Notes: generated from the letters alone by a model not told the origin. 64,000 nucleotides of DNA from Theocolax elegans (GCA_026168455.1 CM047425.1:10406001-10470000); one strand, 5' to 3'; counted from the stretch's first letter, positions 45,481-56,827 are shown. Numbers and translations are program-made.

Positions 45481-45970
45481 GGATAGAAGTGAGAAAGTGG
45501 AAATTAGAAAAGTATTATGATTTGAAATTAAAAACTTTGTACTTTAAGCAACTATAGAAATATTTTACTTTACAATACTATAGGAACATTATATTTTAGA
45601 AAATTATACGAAAATTAAAGTTGGGAACTTTTTATTTTTAAACAGAAAGAAATGAATATTTTTAGAAATTAGGTACTTTATATTTTAAGTAATTAGGAAC
45701 TATGAAATTTGAGAAACTAGAAACTTGTTACTTTAAGAAACTAGAAGCTTAATACCTTAAAAAATTATATATTGCATACATAGTAGAAAATGTATACTTT
45801 AAGAAATTAGAAATTTCACACTAAGGAATTATTAATTTTGCATTTCATTCTAAGTAGGAACTTATACTTTAAGAAATTAGAAATTTTATACTTTAAGGAA
45901 ATGGGACATTATACGTAAAAAATTAGGAACTTTTTATTTCGTGTAAACTTGAAACTATAGACTTTAAGAT
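45480..45970. repeat. Diverged tandem array H (about 24-bp step)
   Basis: ACTTTAAGAAATTAGAAACT variants recur. ACTTTAAG starts at 45730, 45754 (variant), 45796, 45866 and 45890, with 24-bp steps between close neighbours. The right edge abuts a type B SINE. Confidence 0.7.
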
Positions 45971-45971
45971 C

Positions 45972-46120
45972 GAGGCCTTAATCAAGTATGGCTCGATCGG
46001 TTAGGGCGTCGGGAATGTATTTTCAACAAAAGTGCTTTCTTAACAAAGGCATCATATGACCGTCGCTGATTAGCACCGATTTGGGAGCATAAAAAGAGCG
46101 ACGAAAATAATAAAAAAAAA
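45972..46120 (+). mobile_element. tRNA-Met-like SINE (type B), copy 2, internally deleted
   Basis: The head (GAGGCCTTAATCAAGTATGG, then CTCGATCGGTTAGGGCG) joins directly to the 3' module at GGGAATGTATTTTCAAC, missing the B box and about 60 bp of body compared with the copy at 48861-49070. The tail stem CGTCGCT (46061-46067) with AGCGACG (46097-46103) is perfect, followed by AAAATAATAAAAAAAAA. No clear target duplication was found. The junction sits at a GGG shared by both sides, consistent with a microhomology deletion. Confidence 0.85.
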
Positions 46121-46770
46121 TATACTTCAACAATATATAATATACTTTTTTTTAGAAGCTAGGAACTGCATTTTTTTACATTTTAATTTTCCATAATTTT
46201 TTAAAATATTACAATGGAACATCATTTTTTTATAAACAAGGATCATCAAACTCTATATTTTCTTAATAGAAGAAATTTTCGTTCTTTATATACTTTAAAT
46301 TTTCGTATCATAAACACATCGGACTTCATACTTTTTATTAGAAGAATTACATTTTGAGATTATAACGTTAAAATTCCAATTATCAAACAAATCATCAATT
46401 CATTCTAAAATCCATCCGCAGACACATACGAATAATAAATCAATTATTGAACTACGATCAAACAAAGTGCGTAAATCCAACATAAACGCAATACAATTTC
46501 TTATATACCTGCACTATACAATCCCAATCATGAACTCGAGTAATAGGTAACGTTCGTTTCATGATTTCCACATGTGCATATATACACCAAAGAGCGAATC
46601 GGTCGCGCAAACATTACGAATCGATATTATAGCTGCAGCGCGAAATACATCATCCAAGATATCGGTTGCCCGATATATATAGGATATTTTCGACCCTTAA
46701 TCTATAAACTTTGATACATCTAATCTAATGTGAACAAATTAAATTATTATTACAATGTAACTTATTTGTC
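46121..46770. other. AT-rich DNA with a small island at 46500-46730
   Basis: No gene. The island part is CpG-containing unique sequence. Confidence 0.3.
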
Positions 46771-46774
46771 ACAC

Positions 46775-47050
46775 ATTATTTTGTATATGTGTATGTGATA
46801 GTGTGATGTTGTGTGATATATTGTGTGATGTTATATAATATAACGTAACATTGTGTGATAGTTTGCGTGCTGTGAGATATTTTGTGATATTGTGTGTGTA
46901 TATTTTGTTGCGAGTTTGTGATGCTATGAGATATTTTGTGATATTGTGTGCGTAATATTTTGTTATATTGTGTATGTATCTGAGTATTTGATATTTTGTG
47001 ACGTTGTGTAATATTGTGTAATATTATATGATAGTGTGTGAGTGCGTGTG
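46775..47050. repeat. TGTGATATTGTGTG-type low-complexity array
   Basis: GT-rich repeats of GTGTGATATTTTGTGATATT with irregular period (about 10-25 bp) on the plus strand. The minus frame at 46963-47199 runs across it and is rejected. Confidence 0.75.
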
Positions 47051-47303
47051 TGTGTCTTCGTGTGCATGTATCGCAAGCTCTCTCGGAGAGCTTTACACGT
47101 AACCTGCATTATCGCGAACGCAGTCATTCGCTCAATATTCCTAGCGTGTCTGGTCAATTTGTAATCCGAAATAATATATATATATATACACGCACGCACA
47201 CATCATCAAAATACTGTGAGTTATTTATGCGACACTTTTTTTTCTTTCGCGAAATATATACGTAATTCGTGATTTACAAGCTGCAACGTTCTCATTTTTT
47301 TAC

Positions 47304-47339
<36 letters not shown>

Positions 47340-47930
47340 CATTCGAAGTGATTTGTCACGTGATTAACGAAGTAAATTTTTTTTATTTTTTTTTAAAGAT
47401 ATAGTTTCCCTTGGATGCGTTCGCGCGCGCCTGGTTAATGCAATTTGTTCGGATATCGATTGTTGCGTCCGCGTTTTGCTCCATTGATTTGGTGATAAAT
47501 TAGCGTGCGCTCTATCGGCTCTATCAATTACATACTGTTTAAACAGTATACACACACTTACACACACGCGCACACTGACGGAGTTTGTTATCTGAATATT
47601 CTCCTTTTTTTTATATTTTTACAATGTTTGCTTTTTTGCGAACAGGGTAGTGTTTTTTTTCGGACACCGTAAGTTTATTTTGAATTATTTATTTATTTAT
47701 AGATGTGCGTGTGTGCGTTTGTGTATTGTACTACGGAATGCAAGTGTGAGTGCACATATATTTTTTTGTTGGTAATCGAATGTTTTTTTTAGATTTAGGT
47801 TGAGACCGATTGTGAGGAATCGTACACAACCTAGTTGTTGATATATTCATACTCTATCGATCTACAAAAATTGTCGGCAGGTGGTTGTAATTAAAGTTCA
47901 TCGCTCTTCGTTCGTTAATGAACTGTCATA
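47050..47930. other. GC-richer island with CT run and palindromes
   Basis: Holds (CT)16 at 47305-47337, an 8-bp stem hairpin AAGCTCTC-TCG-GAGAGCTT (47075-47093), and an 18-bp perfect palindrome ATACTGTTTAAACAGTAT (47532-47549). No gene can be called. Confidence 0.4.
47305..47337. repeat. (CT)16 microsatellite
   Basis: Perfect CT/TC run of 33 bp. Confidence 0.96.
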
Positions 47931-48384
47931 TATTTTTAGAGAAATGACTATGATGAATTTTAATTCGTAACCTCAAACTTTAAGGAAATTTTCATCGAAA
48001 TTTTAAATGACGTGCAGTGATAAGATTTATTGATCGATGTACTGCAGTTTTAGACTGGAAAAATTATTAGAATTAACACTCAACATAATCTTCACAAATT
48101 AGTATTCGTAATTTTAATAAAAACATTCAATATAACCTCAAGTTATACAGAAACTTGGATCAAAATTTTTTAAAATTATTTTTAATGCTATCAGAAAAAA
48201 CATTTTTTGATTTTTCGGTGACCAAGTGTGAATAAAACAGAGGCGATTCAGTGGCCAGTAGCAACAAGTTTTTTCGAATGCAAATCCAGTAACTATCACT
48301 TTATTTTCATTGTTGCATAATTTGATGAGACATCAACATCAATTAGCTGTTCACTCGATGACAATTTAGCATAAGTCTTTATTT
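47930..48384. other. AT-rich DNA with dispersed-family fragments
   Basis: GTAACCTCAAACTTTAAGG (about 47968) and ATAACCTCAAGTTAT (about 48131) are present. No gene. Confidence 0.3.
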
Positions 48385-48386
48385 TA

Positions 48387-48471
48387 CCCTTATAGAAATT
48401 AATCATTTCCAGGTTGGGTAAAAACGATTCTTGAAAGTTTGATTTTAGTTTGATTTTGATTTCTACCGGGC
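48387..48471. mobile_element. 85-bp hairpin MITE
   Basis: Tips CCCTTATAGAAATTAATCA and (complement of right end) GCCCGGTAGAAATCAAAATC. TA flanks both ends (48385-48386 and 48472-48473). Same family as 41488-41574, more diverged. Confidence 0.7.
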
Positions 48472-48652
48472 TAAATGGATAATTTTTAAAAATAACAATT
48501 ATTCTATAAGGAAATGTCGAATATACGCATGTGCTAGAGAATGACGTGTTCTAAAGAATCGATTAATATTAAAATTTGAAAATTATTGTAAATTTGATTT
48601 AAAAAAAGTATAATTTTACAGAAGTAGATTATTAACAAAATTAGGTCAATGT
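48472..48652. other. AT-rich unique DNA
   Basis: Nothing recognisable. Confidence 0.3.
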
Positions 48653-48661
48653 ACTCTTACA

Positions 48662-48783
48662 GTGGGACCACTGGGGAATGTATTTTCAACACGTGCTTTC
48701 TTCACAAAGACATCGCATGACCTTCGTCGTTGATTAGCACCAGTTGGAAGCATGAAAAGAGCAACGTTAAAATAATAAAAAAA
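48662..48783 (+). mobile_element. SINE type B tail only (copy 3), 5'-truncated insertion
   Basis: Begins at CCACTGGGGAATGTATTTTC inside the body and runs through the 3' module to TTAAAATAATAAAAAAA. It is flanked by a perfect 9-bp duplication ACTCTTACA (48653-48661 and 48784-48792). A duplication around the truncated copy means truncation happened during insertion, as for LINEs. The copy could therefore equally be the 3' end of the partner LINE. The stem here is imperfect (CGTCGTT/AGCAACG). Confidence 0.88.
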
Positions 48784-48860
48784 ACTCTTACAAATTCCAT
48801 ATATCCAATTTTCTACAATTTTGTAAGTCGGTAAAGTAGAAAAGAGTATAAAATTAAAAT

Positions 48861-49070
48861 TTTTTTTATTATTTTAACGTTGCTCTTTTTATGCTCCCAA
48901 ATCGGTGCTAATCAGCGACGGAGGTCATACGATGTCTTTGTTAAGAAAGGACTTGTTGAAAGTACTTTCCCCAGTGGTGCTTGTATCAATCGACCGGGGC
49001 CGGTAATCGAACCTGAGACCTCTTGATTATGAGCCGGACGCCCTAACCGACCGAGCCATCGCAGGCCTCT
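48861..49070 (-). mobile_element. tRNA-Met-like SINE (type B), copy 4, full length
   Basis: On the minus strand: head GAGGCCTGCGATGGCTCGGT, anticodon-loop region GGCTCATAATC (CAT, as in tRNA-Met), B box GGTTCGATTAC (49003-49013), GCACCACTGGGGAAAG, the shared 3' module and a TTAAAATAATAAAAAAA tail. It has nearly identical flanks (AAAATTAAAATTTT and AAAATTTAAATTTT), a probable aged duplication. It lies tail to tail with copy 3, only about 70 bp away. Confidence 0.9.
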
Positions 49071-49190
49071 GAAAATTTAAATTTTATATGAAGCCAAGGA
49101 AAAAATAAATTTAGTTTATACATTTAATAAATGTTAGTTTTTGACATATCAGCTGTTTGTGAAAAATTAACCTAAAATGTTATAATTGCT

Positions 49191-49220
49191 TTAAGAGGAC
49201 GTCGAAGCTAGCTATTTTAC
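49191..49220 (+). mobile_element. Fragment resembling the tip of the 518-bp hairpin element
   Basis: TTAAGAGGACGTCGAAGCTA (49191-49210) differs at only three positions from TTAAGGGGATGTCGGAGCTA at 11529-11548. No matching right end was found nearby. It may be a solo end left after deletion, or the outer end of the composite that follows. Confidence 0.45.
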
Positions 49221-49934
49221 CGACATATAGGAGTGACCGTTTATAATTTTTATCTATAACTAAACCAGTTTTTGGGGAATTTTGAGACCAGAACCCCATT
49301 CTATACAGTCCTACAAGTAAGTTGTCAAATTTTAGTGCAAATTGATTGAGTATTTACGAAGAATAGTGCAAAACTGTAATTTTTATGCAACATAACATGA
49401 AAAATCCTGAATAAGTGACGTTTTAAATTTTTATCAATAATTAAACCAGTTTTTTGGAATTTTTGAGACCAGTCCGCCATTCTATCCAGTAATATAAATA
49501 AACTGTCATATTTTGGTGCGAATTCATTGAGTATTTACGAAGAATAGTGTGAAACTGTAATTTTTATGCAACATATCCTAATTATTGTGAATTACAGTTT
49601 CGCACTATTCTTCGCAAATATTCAATAAATTTGCACCAAAATTTAACAAGTTACTTATAGTACTGTATAGAATGGGGCACTGGTCCTAAAATTTCCAAAA
49701 AGCTGGTTTAGTTATTAATAAAAATTAAAAACGGCACTTATTAAGGCTTTTTCAGGTTATGTTGCATTATAATTACAGTTTCGCACTATTCTTCGTAAAT
49801 ACTCAATGAATTCGCATGAAACTTTGACAAGTTACTTATATTATATCATAGAATGGGGCTCTGGTCACAAAAATTCCCCGAAAACTGGTTTAGTTATATT
49901 GATAAAACTTAAAAACGGTAACTCCTATATGTCC
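49221..49934. mobile_element. Composite foldback element, four units in >> << order
   Basis: The outer inverted ends are GACATATAGGAGTGACCGTT (49222-49241) and the complement of AACGGTAACTCCTATATGTC (49914-49933). Between them are two direct units (about 49243-49423 and 49424-49590) and two inverted units (about 49592-49755 and 49756-49912) of about 165-185 bp. Each unit contains AAACCAGTTTTT, CCATTCTATnCAGT, TTTACGAAGAATAGTG and ACTGTAATTTTTATGCAACA. Unit-to-unit identity is perhaps 80-85% by eye. There is no coding frame, and no clear target duplication. Confidence 0.8.
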
Positions 49935-50780
49935 TATATAATTTTTTTTATAAAATCTAGGATTTGCATCATCTGTCATTTAAAGTAAATTTAAAAATGT
50001 GACAAATTCTGTTTGACTGTTGCAACAACTCTTCACGGAACCGTCTCCTATACATGTATAATATCGATATTTCGAACAATTAAATACAAATAAAAATGCT
50101 AAACTAATATTGATATAAATGCTAAAAAATAATATTGACATTTATAAATAATAGGAGAAAAAAAATAGTTTCTGTAATGATACCTATTAAATTTAATTTA
50201 CAACCTGATTGATATTCGATCATTTGTTAGTGTTTTAAGGTTAAAAATAGCTGTATCATAAGTTACAACCTGTCAATATAAAAATGGACATTTTATATCT
50301 AAAATATTGTTTAAAAATTTTAATTGATTAGGGCTATAATGGAAAGCAAACCATTTCAACGTTAGTTCTCAACCAGTTGGACATTAATTACAAAAAATTA
50401 TTCGGAGTTTTTGATTAAACGACCAGTTTTGGCCAAAAAAATAAGTTTCATAAATGTTTTGATTTCCATTAGGAGGCTAAAACTGTAAAGAATCAATGTT
50501 TTCTATAAAATTCATAATATTGTACTATATAAAAATTAAGAATTTGAAGGGTAATTCAACTTATTCAACCCATTTATTGATTATTAATTACAGATTCACT
50601 GTCCAAAATTTTGTATCTAATTTTATTTCGATAAAAAATCTTTCCTTTCACCATTCAAGATTTGTGCATCAAATAAACAAAAAAAATTAAAATTCATACC
50701 AGAATATATTTTAACGATATATATATACAAATCGCCTAACAAAAATCAAAATTCAGTATAATCGAACTATAATAATCAAC
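49935..50780. mobile_element. AT-rich stretch with MITE relics
   Basis: The region 50418-50480 holds GACCAGTTTTGGCCAAAAAA through GATTTCCATTAGGAGG, matching the dispersed family in reverse orientation. The rest is AT-rich and unassigned. Frames at 49806-49988 and 50496-50690 are unsupported. Confidence 0.4.
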
Positions 50781-51350
50781 GTCATTCATCCGCTTATCAT
50801 CGATCAATCAGTTAAAGCTCATATATATCGAACTCTTCATCCAACACAGGCAACGTTCAAGTGACAATGAGAAATTGAGGTTAGAACGTACGCGAATAAG
50901 TGAAAAATAAAAAGACCATTACAATTTTCTGACTATACGTATTCTAGCAGGTATCAATTAAAAGAGGAAAAAAAAAGAAAATAAAATTATCTAATCCAGT
51001 GTACAATTTTCCATAATAATGGTATATATAAGAAGATGTGTATAATACCGCGCAACGTAATTCCGTGTAACCTGAGTTATTACTGTTTTCTCGGTGTTTG
51101 AAAACCAAGAATGGAGGGAGAGAGGGGGGGGGGAAAACTCGTCTCTCTTTTCAATGAGTCGCTGCCCTTAAATAATTGAACCCGACTCGCTGAGAAATAA
51201 CTGTGGAATCTACGGGCGCTCAGCCAACTCAAGTTCAAGTTCGAGGAGTCTGAGAGAACGAGAGAGAAAGAGAAAATCGACTGACGGGGGGAACAAACGC
51301 TGTGCTATCGATATATGTATATATATACGGAAACTTTTTTTATATCGTTA
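50780..51350. other. GC-richer unique island
   Basis: Includes a G-run (GGGGGGGGGG, about 51126-51135), a direct repeat TTCAAGTTCAAG-like near 51230, and CTGAGAGAACGAGAGAG. No gene or RNA recognised. Confidence 0.35.
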
Positions 51351-51860
51351 GAAAAGTAATAAGGAAAAAAAAATTATATCGTTATTATTGGCCAAGAACT
51401 TGCCAAAAACTGGATGTATTTAAGTAACATTAATTTACAGTTGGATGGTTAATAATAATAGAAAAGAAGGTTAGTATAATTATAAAACAGTTTTTTAGTT
51501 GAGAACTAGCCAAAAACTGTATTAATAGTAATTTATATAGTTGAATAGTTAATAATAGAATAATAATAGGAAAAAAAGTTTACACATTCGTATAACCGTT
51601 ATTTACCAAAAAACTGGTCATAAGTAATTAATAAAAATGTATAGTTTAATAGTTAATGATAATAAAGAAAAAAACTAATACGTTTACAAGACAGTTTTTT
51701 GAGGTTGAGAAATTACCACCAAAAAGCTGCTCGATAATTAATAAGTACCATTTTAGTCGATAATTAAAGATAAGTAAAGAATACCGTTACATTTACCTAG
51801 TTAATAAGTAAAAATTTAAAAACATTATTTGAACGTCTATTGGCCCAAAACTAGCCAACC
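51350..51860. repeat. Diverged array with AACTGG / GTTAATAATAATAG
   Basis: Four blocks near 51390, 51500, 51605 and 51705 repeat the series ...GCCAAAAACTGG, GTAATTTATAGTTG, ATAGTTAATAATAATAGA with about 100-110 bp spacing. The GCCAAAAACTGG part is shared with the dispersed MITE relics, so a MITE may have been the seed of the array. Confidence 0.5.
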
Positions 51861-52490
51861 ACATGTTTGCTCAAAAAACAGATTGACCTAACCTCACATT
51901 TATAATAAATTTCCAGTATAAACTATCTTACGAGAAAATCAAAACTTTCGCATAACAAAAATAGACCAGTAAATCTATACTTTGTATCACAAAAAATAAC
52001 TTTACCTAACCTAAGCCTCATTTTCAAAATGGGACCAGTCTACTCAAAAATTTTAGCATTTATGACGTAAACTGTATACGTAAACTGTCAATAATAACAA
52101 ATATCTATCGTTGATAATTAATAATAACAGAAAAATAAATAATAACCGTACTATAGAAACGTAACTATAAATGAAGAAAAAGTGTAACATTTTTTAGGCG
52201 ATAAATAGCAAGTTGATGTATAAATACCGTAAAAAAACCTATATCTTATAGTGTTCTTACGGCTTTATACTGTTCAACCCCAAAAATTTGAAATTTCTAC
52301 CATTGAAATAATAAATAAACATAAAGAACCATTAAAAAACATTTTTCTAGTCAAAAACCAGCCAAAAAATGTTCTCAGCCATAACCTCAATCCTGTCGCG
52401 ATCACAACTATAGAAATATTTACATTCCACCTATAACCTTGATTATATTTAATAACCAACGTTTTATACAGCACACTTAAGAATATCTGT
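51860..52490. mobile_element. MITE relics in AT-rich DNA
   Basis: CCTAACCTCACATTTATAA (about 51888), GTCAAAAACCAGCCAAAAAA (about 52351) and AATTTCTACCATTG (about 52293) belong to the dispersed family. Overlapping frames at 52251-52474 on both strands are shadows. Confidence 0.35.
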
Positions 52491-53160
52491 CTAATGATTC
52501 ATGTAAACGTCTGGTTATTATTACAACGAACGCACGTCTCGAAGGACATTTTTACATTCAAATTATCTACATAAATTAAATTGCGATAAAAGAAAAAAAA
52601 AATTTATTTTTAAATGTATATTCTCTTCAAACAATGAATCTAAACTGCGTTCGAAACATCAATAGACACACATACACATACATATATTTGCAATTTTCTC
52701 TAATCGATTATTTCATTCCACCTTGTATATACATATACACAGGTAATAGTTAACCTAAATTATATATTTTGGTCAAACGTGTAAATGTGTATATATATTG
52801 ATTTGACTTTTCACGACCTCATTTACTACTCTTTAAAAGGAAAAAAGAAGAATAAACGAAGAGTAAAAAATTTTTTTTTTGAATACCAGTCATTGGCGTG
52901 CCGAGATCTCGCCCCCTGGCAGTTCGCACGCTCAACACCAAAGAGGTTAGAGACTTGCTTCCCTCTCTCTCTCTTCGTGAACAGTACTTATATGAACGAA
53001 GCGAGTAAAGCTGTCAGACTTGTGCTGCAGCTGTCCGTCTCGCGTAATGCGAGGGAGGATGCGCGAATACGTAATTACCCGTCCGATAAATCGAGCGCGC
53101 GTGGTGCAGTACGGTCCTTTTTTCCTGAGAGAGAGAGAGAAAGTTGAGATGTACTATATA
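52490..53160. other. GC-richer island
   Basis: CpG-rich between about 52890 and 53110. The plus frame at 52785-53147 is open for 120 codons. Its 3' two thirds (after residue 30) have a balanced composition with the sequence MNEASKAVRLVLQL, but I recognise nothing. A second frame (53020-53205) is also open. Confidence 0.3.
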
Positions 53161-54080
53161 TTTTACCTGAAACTTATATTAAGATTCCAGAGAATTTTGA
53201 GATAAAATTGTATGTATACGTATATGTTTTTACAGGTTTATTTTACAGATGGATGTATATATAAATTCGTCAGAGTGAATTTTTAAAAATTCAAATTTCC
53301 CGCACTTAATATATGTTATTAGAATAGAGGAATGGGACATTTTTTTTGTAAAAATATGTAGATTATAGTAGTTTGCTATTTTTTGAAGGTTCATTAGATT
53401 CATTGTTTTGTTGATATTTGGTTCTATGGAAATACATCGCATGATTGTTAGAATTTCCGTTAGAATTTTATGATTTAAAATATTGATATTATTGATTCGA
53501 ATTTTACAGAAATATTTTTTATATAAGAGAATAGTTTTGTTAATTTTTATACATAGGGTATTTTGTCGGATATTATAAATATCGAAATTTTGTAACCGTA
53601 GGAAATTGAATTTTTTATATATATATGGAAATTTGGTATCGCAGGACATTAGAATACTTCGTCATTATTATAAAATAAAATTTATTAACGCGTGGAATTA
53701 AAATTATTGACTATAATGTTTAAAATACGAAAATCGTAACGCATGAGAGTTGAATTAATTCTCATCGTAAGTTTTTAAACAATTAAATGATTTCACTTAA
53801 GCGCGAAAATTTAAAGTCTTTCATCATTAATTGAAAAACTATTGACGTGTGAAATTTGAAGCATACCGTTCAAAATTCGAATACTTATTTATAATACGAG
53901 ATATTTAAATTCTTGATTACATCGTTAAAATTCGAAAATCATTAACGCGGGAAATTTAAAGTCTCTCATCGCCATTATAAATTGAAAAACTATTAACGCG
54001 CGACATTTGAATGATTTAATATCATTAAACTAACAAAAAAACTATTAACACGCAATCTTTGAATTTATCATCATTAAATT
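53160..54080. repeat. Degenerate array around ATTAACGCGGGAAATTTAAA
   Basis: Units near 53670, 53800, 53945, 53995 and 54045 repeat AAAnCnATTAACGCGnGAAA and TTTnAAnTCTnTCATC(A)TTA with spacing of about 50-145 bp. The complementary TCAAATTTCCCGC lies at 53291-53303. The same GCGGGAAA/TTTCCCGC core occurs in the 23.6-24.7 kb region. The 139-codon minus frame (53230-53649) is AT noise. Confidence 0.5.
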
Positions 54081-54520
54081 TTGAAAAATTATATTGACTA
54101 TTATTAAATATATTATATAACAAATTAGATATTATTAATTTTTTAAATAAATTGAATATTACATATATGATTAAAAAAATTTTTATTTACCTTGTTATTT
54201 ATTTTGCATAAGAAAAAAACTAACCTCCAAAATTTCTAATTGTATATTGAAACTTTATCTATACATATATGTAATATATATAGTAAAATAAAGTCAATTC
54301 TTAGAAACAAATAATTAATCAAATTTCTTTAAATATAACCCACCATATTCGATGCTCACCATTTTAAGATCAATCGATTCATATATTTATTATCATTTCA
54401 CCGATGACATCGATCATACACTCAAATATTTAATGTAAGATTCAAACAAAAATTTTAAAATTATACCGATCGAAATATAACCATCGCAGTAACAACTAAA
54501 AATATCCCGTTTAATAAGCG
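54080..54520. other. AT-rich unique DNA
   Basis: Nothing recognisable. Confidence 0.3.
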
Positions 54521-56150
54521 CAATCGAAGAAGAAATCGATAAAAATAAACAGTTGACGACAACCAAACAGTACAAAGTAAAAAGTTTCTCATTACGGAAA
54601 AAAAAAATTCCTCATCATTTCCCTATTATACATTCACGCGTAATAAAAATTTTTTAATACACCTCATGACACAATATTACCATGCATTCGAAACTCTCGG
54701 AAAGCGCGTCACGTTGCATCAGCAACCGAAACTGATGCAATACCTTTGAATCCACCTTCAATTCACCCCAGCTTATCCCATATCCATATATTTTTTTTAA
54801 AATTACCCAATTACGCACATTAAACACGAAGGCGCGCGCGATTCGAACACCGCGATTAAGAAAAATTACGTTAAACACCGGAAACGAGTGTACAAATTAA
54901 ACACCGCGCTGTACCTGCGTAAAGAAAAAATAAAATGAACCCACACACATATCACACAATGGTAAGAAAAACAATTATACGGTGTAAACACCGAGGGTGG
55001 TCCCTGATGTTTTCATTAAATACCCATACATAAAGTTACATATATATATAAACATAAACCAAAAGAAAATTACCATCCTTCTCGTTTAATTATAACACGG
55101 GGGAATCGCTCGCACCCTGTGCACGTCTGTATACCGACCGAGTCGGTAAAAAGTAAATATTCTCGAGATCAATTATATATACGCCACCGACATATATACG
55201 TGCACACACGTACATGCGACGTAAAAACGTAAGGATAACAAAAGAGTAAAAAAAAGAAGAAGAACAGTATATATCAACAACTCACCGTGTGTTGTATATA
55301 TCCCAAGTAGTATCTCGTCTCTCCTCTTCTGTTCGATTAATCCGTGACTATCGCACCCGCGCGCCATCTGACGAGTGTAACTGCCAGTCACACACACACG
55401 TATATATGTATATACTTGCGCGTATATACCAAGGGGGTTCGACGGCGCACGCGTGTATATGTATATATATATATATACATATGGACGACGACGAGGATCC
55501 TTTAGCATACGAATGTGTGCGTGTATGTGTATTTTGTATGTATACCACGCACGTGTTTTTAAGCCGGTTTAAACGTCCGTCTCTACATGTGTATACGTGT
55601 TTGTGTAGAAAGACACACCTACGCCATTTTACCTTTTTCTTTTTTTTTTTTTTTCGTCGCGATGTGTATAAGATTCTCGATGTATTGTATGTACGGGTTA
55701 GACCACTTTTACCTACCTCGCTTGACGAGTTCCATTAGCTCCTTTATGCGTGTGTATGTGTGTGTATGTGTGCGAGGATGTTATGCACCGAAGAAGAAGA
55801 AGAAGAATCAGGATTCTTGGAGACGCTTCTTCTTTTTTTTTTGCGCTATTCGCGATATTATATATACGTTGCATTCTGATGTAGAATTTTTCTTTATATA
55901 TAAGAGGGAATTCGAAGGTTATATATCGATTTAGTTTTATTTAGAAGTGTGATTGGTTTTTTTTCTTTATTCGAGGTTATAGTCGGAACAACGAATTTTC
56001 GGAAAAATGGAATTTATGTTTGTTAGATTTTGAGTAATATTATATTTACAGTTCGAGGGGGTGTTGACGTGAAGTGTTAAAATTATTGTTGTCAACCGTC
56101 TCCGATACGTACGTATGTGTTCTTTGCTTATTGTAAGTATGATCTTTTGT
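54520..56150. other. Long GC-richer island with many short simple repeats
   Basis: The largest island. It has GCGCGC near 54831, TA-rich runs near 55045 and 55458-55480, CA-rich near 55391, GT-rich near 55748-55768, an AGA run near 55790-55804, and poly(T) tracts. Numerous overlapping frames on both strands (55173-55934) are simple-repeat translations. No gene, RNA or splice structure was recognised. Confidence 0.35.
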
Positions 56151-56156
56151 GGAACT

Positions 56157-56211
56157 TATTTATTTATTTATATATTTATTTATTTATTTATATATTTATT
56201 TATTTATATAT

Positions 56212-56242
<31 letters not shown>

Positions 56243-56325
56243 TATATTTATTATATTATTTATTTATTTATTATTTATTTATTTATATATTTATATACTA
56301 TTTATATACTATTTATTTATTTATT
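56157..56325. repeat. (TTTA)n / TTTATATA microsatellite, about 170 bp
   Basis: TTTA tetranucleotide repeats interspersed with TATA. All three plus frames stay open because the repeat has no stop in any plus frame; the resulting Leu-Phe-Ile-Tyr proteins at 56115-56388 are artefacts. Confidence 0.97.
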
Positions 56326-56827
56326 CCAAAGTTACATATAAAAATTTGGAAACCGATACAGAATAGACATTATTATTTAGGTACATAATAAAATATTATA
56401 ACGTCACAAATCCTGCAGAGAAAAACGAAGTTCCCTGTTCGCAGAGTGTAATTAACCGATTAACGCCCAAAGGCCCCAATTTTTAGTGACATTTAATGCG
56501 ATTATTTTTTACGTATTGGCATGGAAAAAATTTTGATTTCACACATTCTAATGTAGAATTTTGTGCTCTTACAGAATCCCTGATCCAAATTTTGGTCACA
56601 TTTAAACGAAAATTGATAAGGCCAACTTAAACACAAAAAACAACGAAATTTTAGAAAAAAATTTTTTTTTCGAATTTTTTTCAGAATATTATTGCACATA
56701 ATTTATACTCAAAATATGAAAAAGATAAAGAGAATAGTTATACTTTAAGCTCATATTTTTTGCTTTAACAAAAAAAAAAAATTTTTGTTATTTTGCGTTT
56801 TTGCGAAAAAAAATTAAAAAATTTTTT

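Noticed and set aside
53230..53649. 139-codon minus-strand frame
   Set aside because: Asn/Ile/Lys/Leu-dominated composition typical of random AT-rich DNA. It overlaps a degenerate array.
55289..55738. 149-codon plus-strand frame
   Set aside because: Made of TA, CA, GT and poly(T) simple sequence. Opposite-strand frames are open over the same interval.
56115..56388. Three overlapping plus-strand open frames of 74-83 codons
   Set aside because: They are the three readings of the TTTA/TATA microsatellite at 56157-56325. The products are Leu/Phe/Ile/Tyr repeats.
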